Positions 52,299 to 59,340 of a stretch of DNA of 64,000 nt are shown one piece after another. The stretch is from Jejubacter sp036620675 (GTDB taxonomy: Bacteria; Pseudomonadota; Gammaproteobacteria; Enterobacterales; Enterobacteriaceae), in assembly GCA_036620675.1 (NCBI GenBank), contig JAZHEE010000016.1; one strand, given 5' to 3'. A model generated the notes under the pieces. It was not told the origin of the DNA. It saw only the letters and a list, made by a program, of their open reading frames with translations, and made no database searches. Position numbers and translations under genes: made by a program. The stretch's first letter is position 1; every line of letters begins with the position of its first letter.

Positions 52299-53645
52299 AT
52301 GTCTGGTATCCTGGCTTTTTTTAAAGCATCTCCCGCAATTCGATCGCGAGGGGGATCTAACGAAAAGGCGTTCCGCCTGCTACGCTGGCGCACCTTCCTG
52401 GCGATGACCGTCGCCTATGTGATGTTTTACGTCTGCCGCCTCTCTTTCACCGTGGCCAAAAGCGCCCTGGTGGATTTGGGACTAACGCCCACCGATCTCG
52501 GAGTGATTGGCTCCGCTCTGTTCTTCACCTACGCCGTGGGCAAGCTGGTCAACGGCTTTCTGGCGGATCACGCCAATGTCGTGCGCTTTATGGCTTTCGG
52601 CCTGCTGCTGAGCGCCGTCATGAATCTGATGATGGGTGTAACCACTAACGTAGTGCTGCTGACGCTGTTTTGGGGCATTAACGGCTGGGCTCAGTCGATG
52701 GGCGTTGGCCCTTGCGCGGTATCGCTGGCGCGCTGGTACGGCGATCAGGAACGCGGTACTTTTTACGGTATCTGGTCCACCGCCCATAATATCGGCGAAG
52801 CGATGACCTACATCGTTATCGCCGCAGTCATTGCAGGCTACGGCTGGCATGCTGGCTACCTGACCACGGCCGCTCTGGGGGCGGTGGGCATCGTGCTGAT
52901 TCTGTTTCTGATGTGTGATTCTCCTCAAAGCGCCGGCTACCCCGCTATGACGCCTCAGGAAGAAGATGATACCCACACCAGCGGTTCGGTACTGAAAAAG
53001 CAGCTGTTTTCGCTGCGTAATCCGGCTCTCTGGACTCTGGCGCTGGCCTCCGCCTTTATGTACGTCGACCGTTACGCTATTAACTCGTGGGGAATTTTCT
53101 TCCTGCAGCAGGCCAAACATTACAGCACCCTGGAGGCATCCGGTATCGTTGGGGTTAACGCCGTAGCCGGTATTGCCGGTACCCTTATCGCCGGCGTCCT
53201 CTCCGATCGCTTCTTTTCCAATAACCGCAGCATTATGGCGGCCCTGATCGGTATGCTGAATCTGGCGGGTCTGGCGCTGATTCTCTGGTTCCCTCGCCAC
53301 TATTACAGCGATATCTGCGCCATGGTGCTGTTCGGCGCCTCTATTGGCGCGCTCACCTGCTTCCTGGGGGGGCTTATCGCGGTGGATATCTCCTCGAAGA
53401 AAGCCGCCGGCGCGGCGCTGGGCACTATCGGCATCGCCAGCTATGTCGGCGCCGGAGTGGGCGAATTTATTACCGGTGTTATCATCAGTAAAACGTCCGT
53501 TATCGAAGCGGGGCAAACGCTCTACAATTTCCATGCCCTGTCGATATTCTGGGTGGCGACCGGACTGGCCTCTGTGCTGATGTCCTGCATCACCGCCGCG
53601 ATTGTTATCCGACGCAACAGCCTCAGGCACTCTGTCAGCGCCTGA
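52299..53645 (+). CDS. OPA-family organophosphate:phosphate antiporter (MFS)
   Basis: 448 residues with twelve predicted helices, in the UhpT/UhpC/PgtP/GlpT group. Helix-1 region VMFYVCRLSF and the second-half YVDRYAINSWG each carry the arginine that binds phosphate in this family. An N-terminal cytoplasmic stretch of about 30 residues precedes helix 1. It probably exchanges a phosphorylated compound for inorganic phosphate. Beside a phytase and an inositol phosphatase, an inositol monophosphate or other lower inositol phosphate is the likely substrate. Start 52299 (MSGILAFFKAS) chosen over ATG at 52266 because of conserved family start and GGAG upstream. Confidence 0.82.
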   Translation: MSGILAFFKASPAIRSRGGSNEKAFRLLRWRTFLAMTVAYVMFYVCRLSFTVAKSALVDLGLTPTDLGVIGSALFFTYAVGKLVNGFLADHANVVRFMAFGLLLSAVMNLMMGVTTNVVLLTLFWGINGWAQSMGVGPCAVSLARWYGDQERGTFYGIWSTAHNIGEAMTYIVIAAVIAGYGWHAGYLTTAALGAVGIVLILFLMCDSPQSAGYPAMTPQEEDDTHTSGSVLKKQLFSLRNPALWTLALASAFMYVDRYAINSWGIFFLQQAKHYSTLEASGIVGVNAVAGIAGTLIAGVLSDRFFSNNRSIMAALIGMLNLAGLALILWFPRHYYSDICAMVLFGASIGALTCFLGGLIAVDISSKKAAGAALGTIGIASYVGAGVGEFITGVIISKTSVIEAGQTLYNFHALSIFWVATGLASVLMSCITAAIVIRRNSLRHSVSA

Positions 53646-53679
53646 TTCAGGCCGACATCAAACCAATAAGGACAACAGC

Positions 53680-54954
53680 ATGTTTAGATTACGTCAATTC
53701 CTGGCGGGGCTTTTTCTTGCCGCCATTTCCGCAGGCAGCGCACAGGCGGCTTCTTCCTGGACGCTGGAAAAAGTCGTGGAGGTCAGCCGCCACGGAGTTC
53801 GCCCCCCGACGCCGGGCAACCGTAGCGCCATGGAGGCCGGAAGCGGTCGCGCCTGGCCTGTCTGGTATAACCGCGACGGCGAGCTTACCGGTCACGGCTA
53901 TGCCGCCGCCCTGCTGAAAGGCCGGGCCGAAGCGGAGAGCTTGCGCCAGCACGGTCTGTTGTCGGCGGGCTGCCCCGCCCCGGGCGATCTCTATGTCTGG
54001 GCCAGCCCGCTACAGCGTACCCGCGCCACCGCCAGGGCGCTGACCGATGGCGCCTTTCCCGGCTGCGGCGTCGCGATCCATGGCCTGAAGGGTGACCATG
54101 ACCCGCTGTTTCACGCGCTGAAAATGGGACTGGTTACGCTGGATCCACAGCAGGCGAAGGCCGCTATCGATAAGGCGATGAAGGGCTCTCCCGAACAACT
54201 AAAACAGCGCTATGCCGGGGATGTCGCCCGACTGAAGCAGGCAGTCTGCGCTGGCGATAATTGCCCGGCCTTCGATGAGCCCTGGACGCCGCAGGTCAGC
54301 GCCAATGGCAAGGTCGCAATTCAGGGGCTGAATGTACTGTCGAATATGGCAGAGACCATTCGCCTGGGCTGGAGCGAAAATCTGCCGCCGGAACAGGTCG
54401 CCTTTGGGCATGCCCGTAACGCTGAAGAGGTCGCAGCCCTGATGCCGCTGCTCACCCTGCGATATAGTCTGACCAACGATATTCCGCTGGTGGCCCGGCG
54501 CGGCGGCTCGGTGCTGCTTAACCAGATAGCGCTGGCGCTACAGCCCGGTAAACGTGACCCAAAAGGGCCGCCCGAAGCGCGCTGGCTGCTGATTGTGGCC
54601 CATGATACCAACGTTGCGTTTCTGCGTACGCTGCTGGGCTTTAACTGGCAGCAGAGCAACTACCCGCAGGGCAATATTCCGCCGGCAGGCAGCCTGGTGT
54701 TCGAACGCTGGCGTGACAACGACAGCGGACAGCGCTATATCCGTATTCTGTTCCAGTCCCAGAGTCTGGATCAGGTTCGCAACCTGACGTCGCTGGATAA
54801 CCAGCACCCGCTGCTGAAAACCGAGTATCGCGCCCCGGACTGCCGTAAAACCGAGGTCGGAACCCTCTGCCCGTTGGCCTCCAGCCTGGATCATATGCAT
54901 AAGGCTATCGATTCAGACGCCCTGCCGGAGATCGACTGGCACTCTGAGTGGTAA
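53680..54954 (+). CDS. periplasmic histidine acid phosphatase, PhyK-like phytase
   Basis: 424 residues. Signal peptide (MFRLRQFLAGLFLAAISAG..., cleavage after AQA at 23). Histidine acid phosphatase motif RHGVRPPTP (37-45) and the HDTN proton-donor motif (308-311). Disulfide cysteines are paired as in AppA/PhyK. By eye it is closer to the Klebsiella phytase PhyK (for example ELTGHGYAA, ASPLQRTRATA, DGAFPGCGVAIH, GNIPP) than to E. coli AppA or Agp. It would remove phosphates from phytate stepwise in the periplasm. Start 53680 has an AGGACAACAGC leader. The gene follows the transporter by 34 bp. Confidence 0.88.
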   Translation: MFRLRQFLAGLFLAAISAGSAQAASSWTLEKVVEVSRHGVRPPTPGNRSAMEAGSGRAWPVWYNRDGELTGHGYAAALLKGRAEAESLRQHGLLSAGCPAPGDLYVWASPLQRTRATARALTDGAFPGCGVAIHGLKGDHDPLFHALKMGLVTLDPQQAKAAIDKAMKGSPEQLKQRYAGDVARLKQAVCAGDNCPAFDEPWTPQVSANGKVAIQGLNVLSNMAETIRLGWSENLPPEQVAFGHARNAEEVAALMPLLTLRYSLTNDIPLVARRGGSVLLNQIALALQPGKRDPKGPPEARWLLIVAHDTNVAFLRTLLGFNWQQSNYPQGNIPPAGSLVFERWRDNDSGQRYIRILFQSQSLDQVRNLTSLDNQHPLLKTEYRAPDCRKTEVGTLCPLASSLDHMHKAIDSDALPEIDWHSEW

Positions 54955-54970
54955 TAACAACTGACTGAAC

Positions 54971-54998
54971 GCCCGCAGCGGAATCCTTCCCTGCGGGC
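54971..54998 (+). terminator. intercistronic hairpin after the phytase gene
   Basis: Stem GCCCGCAG/CTGCGGGC with a 12-nt loop but no T run. It may stabilise the upstream mRNA or partly terminate before the porin gene. Confidence 0.35.
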
Positions 54999-55036
54999 CG
55001 CTTCGCCGCAATAGCGCGGCGCGGAGCCCATCCATC

Positions 55037-55711
55037 ATGAAATACCTTATTTCGCTGCTGCTGTTCCTGTGCAGTGCGGTTCATCACGCCTGCGCGCTGG
55101 AGCTGAAGTATTACCATGAAATCGCCGATGTCGATAAGATCCATAAAGAAAGCCTGGGTATCAGCCATAGCTTTTCCGGCGGCTTCGGTGCAGGTCTGGA
55201 ATATAAACGTTCTGCCCGGTCCCCAGGAGTCGCCGCATGGAGCCACGACGGCCACGATGAATTAAAATATCACTTGAAGCAGAAATTTCATTTGTCCTCA
55301 TTGCTGGATGTCACTCCGGAAATGGGCTGGAGCAGAAAAACCAATTCCCGTAAATATAAACCACAGGTGAAATTGAGCTATCACTATAGCGATCGTCAGA
55401 AACTATCGCTGATGTATCGCTATGAGATAAAAAGGACTACAGGCAAAGCGCGTAAGCAGACCCAAATCTGGCAGTTAATGAACGGCTACAAAATAGCCAG
55501 AACGACCCTAAACTACGGGATTAAATATAAGAAAAGCAACCAACCGCTGTATCGCAAGCACCGGGAAGACGCAGAAGGGAAACTGCAAGTCAGCTACCGG
55601 CTTACCAAAAGTCTGGCACCATTTATTGAGTTAAAAAATACCTCTGTTTCCAGCAGCAGCGCGCATCGCCAGACAATGCTGAAAGTGGGTTTTGTCTGGC
55701 AGATGCTATAA
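55037..55711 (+). CDS. KdgM-family outer-membrane channel
   Basis: 224 residues. Signal peptide cleaved after about residue 20 (CSAVHHACA-LELKYYHE). The mature part alternates hydrophobic and polar residues as in a 12-strand barrel. The family N-terminal pattern (LELKYYHEIADVDKIHKESLGISHSF...) and basic pore residues (many K and R on internal strands) match KdgM/NanC-type oligosaccharide-specific porins. Its basic lumen would suit an anionic ligand such as phytate. It ends the phytate locus. Sialate or oligogalacturonate transport is the alternative by family. Confidence 0.78.
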   Translation: MKYLISLLLFLCSAVHHACALELKYYHEIADVDKIHKESLGISHSFSGGFGAGLEYKRSARSPGVAAWSHDGHDELKYHLKQKFHLSSLLDVTPEMGWSRKTNSRKYKPQVKLSYHYSDRQKLSLMYRYEIKRTTGKARKQTQIWQLMNGYKIARTTLNYGIKYKKSNQPLYRKHREDAEGKLQVSYRLTKSLAPFIELKNTSVSSSSAHRQTMLKVGFVWQML

Positions 55712-55717
55712 ACACGA

Positions 55718-55740
55718 CAGCCCACGCATTGCGTGGGCTG
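55718..55740. terminator. terminator of the phytase-porin unit
   Basis: Perfect 10-bp stem CAGCCCACGC/GCGTGGGCTG with a 3-nt loop, 6 bp after the porin stop and followed by TTAATGTT. It also faces the convergent repeat-protein gene. Confidence 0.7.
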
Positions 55741-55762
55741 TTAATGTTCCGAATCAGTATGA

Positions 55763-56254
55763 TTATTCGGTCACTTTTTTCTTCAGATCTTCAGCGCCTT
55801 CTTTGGTTTTATCCCAACCTTTCTCTGCGCCTTCTTTGGTCTTATCCCAGGCTTTTTCAGACCCTTCTTTGGTCTTATCCCAGGCTTTACCTGTACCTTC
55901 TTTTGTCTTATCCCAGCCCTTCTCAGCGCCCTCTTTCGTCTTATTCCAGCCCTTCTCGGCGCCTTCTTTGGTGCTGTTCCAGCCCTTTTCAGTGCCTTCT
56001 TTGGTCTTATGCCAGGTTTCCTGAGATTTTTCACTCACCCTGCTGCCCATGGTGTCACTTTTCCCTTCTGCTGCGTGCTCCGACTTCAGCTTCAGCTCCT
56101 CGCCTTTATTCTGCGCCTGATGCAGCTTCTCTTTTGCCGCGTTAGCGCCCTTATGCGCTTCGGCAACGGTTTCATCGGATGCATGTGTAATCGTGTTAGC
56201 AAACACCGGAGCGGCCAGGAAAAGCGCAGACAGCGCGACGATTGTTTTTTTCAT
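55763..56254 (-). CDS. secreted protein with seven 11-residue Trp/Lys/Glu repeats
   Basis: 163 residues. Signal peptide cleaved at FA-N (about residue 19); a Lys/Ala/Glu-rich helix (about 25-75) follows, then seven tandem 11-mers (81-157) on the pattern WDKTKEGAEKG, with Trp at 81, 92, 103, 114, 125, 136 and 147. The 11-residue period is the period of LEA group 3 (LEA_4) and related amphipathic 3-11 helices. No known domain name is certain. Start 56254 (MKKTIVALSALFL) has GAGGGAACT upstream. Periplasmic location and LEA-like repeat suggest a stress, membrane or desiccation protector, but this is inference. Confidence 0.75.
   Translation of the reverse strand: MKKTIVALSALFLAAPVFANTITHASDETVAEAHKGANAAKEKLHQAQNKGEELKLKSEHAAEGKSDTMGSRVSEKSQETWHKTKEGTEKGWNSTKEGAEKGWNKTKEGAEKGWDKTKEGTGKAWDKTKEGSEKAWDKTKEGAEKGWDKTKEGAEDLKKKVTE
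55784..56014 (-). repeat. seven tandem 33-bp direct repeats
   Basis: The 11-residue protein repeat is mirrored in DNA as seven units of 33 bp. Several central units differ at only a few positions (the TTTGGTCTTATCCCAGGC-type segment recurs), so copy number could change by slippage or recombination without breaking the frame. Confidence 0.9.
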
Positions 56255-56443
56255 AGTTCCCTCATCTACAGACGTATGGATGTCATACCTGTCAATCATG
56301 ACACAGGTATCACGGCGTGTAGTTAAGAATAGACTGTAAATAACGGACTGTCCGAATTTAGGAGATATCTGTTACAAATTAATGAGGGGCGAACCAGCAT
56401 CTACAATGCAGAGCTAAAACCACTTTAAAGATACAATAAAAAA

Positions 56444-56465
56444 CCCACCTGATGCTGGAGGTGGG
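56444..56465 (-). terminator. terminator of the lipoprotein gene
   Basis: Stem CCCACCT/AGGTGGG with an 8-nt loop followed on the minus strand by TTTTTTATT, 13 bp after the stop. The rest of 56255-56443 holds the promoter side of the repeat protein; no element stood out. Confidence 0.8.
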
Positions 56466-56478
56466 CTACGGATTAACG

Positions 56479-56874
56479 TTATTTTTGTCTCGCACAGCGA
56501 TCGCGATATATCTTTGTTTGCCTTGCCGCTACGATATCTGCAAAAACATGCTTAAAAGGAATAGTATAGGTTACCCCCTTAGAGAAGGTTCCCTTAGACT
56601 TCATTTCCAGCACCACCAGGAATGGTTGATAGCCATCATAAGCGCCAAACATGTTCTTGCCATTGATCTCTCCACAGACAGTGCCCCTGAGGGTACCATC
56701 CGGTTTCTCTTCTTCCTGCACATAATATACATTGCGGAATTTCGTCGTTTCAGGATCGTTCATATCATTGGCTACCGCGGCCTGTGCCAGCTGCATTGCC
56801 TTCTCTCCCCCCGGTTTACAACCCGTCAGAAAAAGTGGCAACAGGCAAAAGATAAGGAACTTCTTCACATCCAT
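56479..56874 (-). CDS. small hypothetical lipoprotein
   Basis: 131 residues. Lipobox LTGC with lipidated C19 after MDVKKFLIFCLLPLF. The mature part has DPETTKFRNVYYVQEEEKPDGTLRGTVCGEINGKN, a pattern seen in uncharacterised enterobacterial lipoproteins, and a C-terminal basic end. Position +2 is Lys, so an outer-membrane location is expected. I do not recognise a function. Start 56874 chosen because the signal peptide begins there; an ATG at 56931 adds 19 odd residues. Confidence 0.7.
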   Translation of the reverse strand: MDVKKFLIFCLLPLFLTGCKPGGEKAMQLAQAAVANDMNDPETTKFRNVYYVQEEEKPDGTLRGTVCGEINGKNMFGAYDGYQPFLVVLEMKSKGTFSKGVTYTIPFKHVFADIVAARQTKIYRDRCARQK

Positions 56875-57099
56875 AACCCCGTCGGTTATCAGCAGATGAT
56901 TAATTCTGACACAAAGAAAACGTAGCTTCATGTTAAGCGATCAAATTTCATGGCAATCTTTTTGCTGATAGTTTAACCGCCAGTGCAGAACAATACATCG
57001 TATAAACATGCCTATATATCTCCCATGCTGCCAGAGTTATGATTATGTGTGCCCTTTACCTCTCTTCGCGACCCCGTCGAAAATAAAAGGAAGGTGAAT

Positions 57100-58116
57100 A
57101 TGCCTGACAGCCCCAGGACGAAAAAACAGGGCGTTCGAATAGATGAGCGCTGGATCCCGGTTCCTGTCTCGATCAGCGCAGAAGCCCGGAACATGCTGCA
57201 AGCCGCCGTACGGCAGGATGGTATCCCGCTCAATGCGCTCCATCCCCTGCCCGCTCCGGAAGATAGCGACGGCTGGCGGCGCATGCAGGAAGCCGCAGAT
57301 GAGCGCTACGCACAAGCCGTAAAAGGACTGGCTGGTGAGACGACTGCAAAGATCGAGACCCGGAGCTTTGGCCCTGCGACGGTACATGCCGCAATGCCGC
57401 ACGCCTTGCGCCATGAAGGCTGTGTCTGCATCGATCTGCACGGCGGAGCGCTGGTGCTCGGGGGCGGAGAAGCCTGCCGCCAAAGCGCGCGAATGCAGGC
57501 GGATCGAAACGGTATGCTGTGCTTCGGCGTTGACTACCGGATGCCACCGGATCACCCCTGGCCAGCCGCGCTGGACGACTGTATGGCGGCTTACCAACAT
57601 GCCATCGAAATCTACGGCGCCGAACGTGTCATACTTAGCGGACGCTCGGCGGGCGGCAATCTTGCCATGGCGACGCTGCTGCGAGCACGGGATGAAGGGC
57701 TCCCTTTGCCTGCCGCCGTCGTGCTGCTCTCGCCGGAAGTCGATCTCACGGAATCCGGCGACAGTTTCCAAACAAACAGAACCATCGATGTCGTCCTGCC
57801 GAATTCTCTGATGCCGTGCAATCTGCTCTATGCGGGCGGCGCGGATCTGAGGCACCCCTATGTCTCGCCGCTCTTTGGCGAGATGACATCCGACCTGCCA
57901 CCGGTCTTCCTGCAAAGCGGCACCCGCGATCTTTTCCTTTCCAGTACGGTACGCCTTCACCGCAAGCTGCGCCGCGCAGGCGTTACGGCGGAGCTCCACG
58001 TTTTCGAAGCGATGCCTCACGGCGGCTTTGGTGGCTCCACCCCCGAGGATCTCGAACTTGCCGGGGAAATTGCCCGTTTTGTTACGCAGCATTTGCCGCA
58101 GGGCCAAAGTGAGTAA
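57100..58116 (+). CDS. HSL-family alpha/beta hydrolase (esterase)
   Basis: 338 residues. Hormone-sensitive-lipase-type motifs: oxyanion HGGA (114-117), nucleophile S183 in GRSAGGN, acid D277 in GTRDLF and H307 in AMPHGGF. N-terminal cap helices include a Trp-rich stretch (DGWRRMQEAADERY). No signal peptide, so cytoplasmic. Substrate unknown; short-chain ester or lactone hydrolysis is expected by family. AAGGAAGG precedes the ATG at 57100; an upstream in-frame ATG at 57049 lacks a good site. Not obviously linked to either neighbour. Confidence 0.8.
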   Translation: MPDSPRTKKQGVRIDERWIPVPVSISAEARNMLQAAVRQDGIPLNALHPLPAPEDSDGWRRMQEAADERYAQAVKGLAGETTAKIETRSFGPATVHAAMPHALRHEGCVCIDLHGGALVLGGGEACRQSARMQADRNGMLCFGVDYRMPPDHPWPAALDDCMAAYQHAIEIYGAERVILSGRSAGGNLAMATLLRARDEGLPLPAAVVLLSPEVDLTESGDSFQTNRTIDVVLPNSLMPCNLLYAGGADLRHPYVSPLFGEMTSDLPPVFLQSGTRDLFLSSTVRLHRKLRRAGVTAELHVFEAMPHGGFGGSTPEDLELAGEIARFVTQHLPQGQSE

Positions 58117-58137
58117 CAGGGGATAATAAAAACTGCG

Positions 58138-58166
58138 CCCCGGCGGTTGGAGCTCAGCCGCCGGGG
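58138..58166 (-). terminator. terminator of the immunity-like gene pair
   Basis: Perfect 9-bp stem CCCCGGCGG/CCGCCGGGG with an 11-nt loop, followed on the minus strand after 6 nt by TTTTTATT, just after the 58171 stop. Confidence 0.65.
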
Positions 58167-58170
58167 AAGG

Positions 58171-58536
58171 CTAAGGGATTTTTATCTCCCAGTCGGTGCT
58201 GTCATAAATACCGATGAAGGCAATAACCCCCTCTCCGGAGCCACCATCAAGCGATTCATAATCCACTGGCCTGCTCACGGCGGCAAGTACACATGACTTT
58301 ACATCAGACAGTTCGCTGGCAAATCGGGTCAGACTATCCCAGCTAAAAGCAACCCCATACTCTTCGGAAATCACCAGATCTTCAAAATCGGGCATTGCCA
58401 TGCCCTGCGGAGCTACGCCCGTGCCCTCAAACTCAAACATCCTCCAGTCCCAGCTATTCTCAGGGACTTTATTTAATAGCTCTGTTAGCGTTACTTTTGC
58501 GCCATACGCATCCTGAAGCTCTCCGTTCAGAACCAT
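58171..58536 (-). CDS. hypothetical acidic protein, immunity-like
   Basis: 121 residues from the ATG at 58536, which has GGGGGG 6 nt upstream; an ATG at 58563 lacks a site. Strongly acidic (many D and E), small and without signal or membrane segment, like many contact-toxin immunity proteins. No named family recognised. It follows the SMI1/KNR4-like gene by 41 bp in the same direction. Confidence 0.55.
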   Translation of the reverse strand: MVLNGELQDAYGAKVTLTELLNKVPENSWDWRMFEFEGTGVAPQGMAMPDFEDLVISEEYGVAFSWDSLTRFASELSDVKSCVLAAVSRPVDYESLDGGSGEGVIAFIGIYDSTDWEIKIP

Positions 58537-58577
58537 TGATAACCCCCCAGGCACCTGCCCCATTCGAGTATGTTCAC

Positions 58578-59030
58578 TTAAACTTCAGTCAGCATATCGA
58601 CCTGAGTTTGAACAAGCTGAGCCAGGCTATCACATGATTCCCACACATTATCTGTACCGATACGATCGCATGACGCCCACTTTCCGGTAAGGGTATCGTA
58701 GTAAAGGATATCGGTATTATTCTCCCCTACGACTATCCGTCCCTGCATGGCTTTTGTTTCAAGGCCCGGCGTATTTAACGCATTATTGAACTCAATCAGA
58801 CCTGGCTCTCCATCCACGCTGATACCGTAGAAAGTGTGCCCATCAGCAAATAACCCATTACTGATTCGTAATAACGCCTCGTACTGGCACCAAAAATCTG
58901 GCTGTTCCGGAGCGATACCGCGCCCAAAGCTACAGGACTTTATTTTGCCTGACCACGGAGGACTGACCTCATATCCCATGCTCGCGCTGAGGTCATTAAA
59001 TGTGTGTACAGCTTTTTCTATCTCTGTCAT
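58578..59030 (-). CDS. SMI1/KNR4-type (YrhA-like) immunity protein
   Basis: 150 residues. Central YEALLRISNGLFADGHTFYGI is the hallmark of SMI1/KNR4-superfamily proteins, many of which neutralise Rhs, CDI or type VI effectors. Later LEFNNAL-like and VWESCDSLAQLVQTQ segments fit the family. Start 59030 with GAGG 5 nt upstream; GTG two codons earlier is possible. No toxin gene is present in the window; only a possible small toxin-like tail lies just upstream at 59167-59259. Confidence 0.65.
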   Translation of the reverse strand: MTEIEKAVHTFNDLSASMGYEVSPPWSGKIKSCSFGRGIAPEQPDFWCQYEALLRISNGLFADGHTFYGISVDGEPGLIEFNNALNTPGLETKAMQGRIVVGENNTDILYYDTLTGKWASCDRIGTDNVWESCDSLAQLVQTQVDMLTEV

Positions 59031-59166
59031 AAGCACCTCACGGGTAAATCACTCCTCGGGGTAGCACCGGCATAAGGGCGGTTCCAGATTATCCCGCGAC
59101 AGATAGAAGAGATTTAATCCCGGAAGGCTGAAACGCATTCCCGTGTCCCTTTGGCTTACATGAGCG

Positions 59167-59259
59167 CTACCTTATCTCTCCCTCTCCTGGCATGTCATCC
59201 TGATATTTAGCCAGTTGTGGTTTAACGTCTGCTCTTACCCTGAGCTTATCCTTGCGCAT
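59167..59259 (-). CDS. 30-residue ORF, possible C-terminal toxin remnant
   Basis: Reads MRKDKLRVRADVKPQLAKYQ, then DDMPGEGEIR. AGGAA lies 7 nt before the ATG. The basic-to-acidic content and its place directly ahead of two immunity-like genes suggest the end of a lost polymorphic toxin. The upstream frame runs into the der terminator, so any larger gene has been removed. A second short frame (29 residues, 59049-59138) follows and shows no similarity I know. Confidence 0.25.
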   Translation of the reverse strand: MRKDKLRVRADVKPQLAKYQDDMPGEGEIR

Positions 59260-59283
59260 AGCGCGTTCCTGACACACAAAAAA

Positions 59284-59300
59284 GCCCGCGCAATGCGGGC
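59284..59300 (-). terminator. der terminator
   Basis: Stem GCCCGC/GCGGGC with a 5-nt loop and a T6 run on the minus strand, about 40 bp after the der stop. Right border of the accessory region. Confidence 0.85.
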
Positions 59301-59340
59301 CTGATGGTTTTGATGCGTCTTAGTGAATCTCGCTGATTCG

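Noticed and set aside
55784..56014. Tandem repeats as a possible CRISPR array
   Set aside because: The 33-bp units are directly adjacent with no unique spacers and keep a reading frame; they encode the 11-residue protein repeat.
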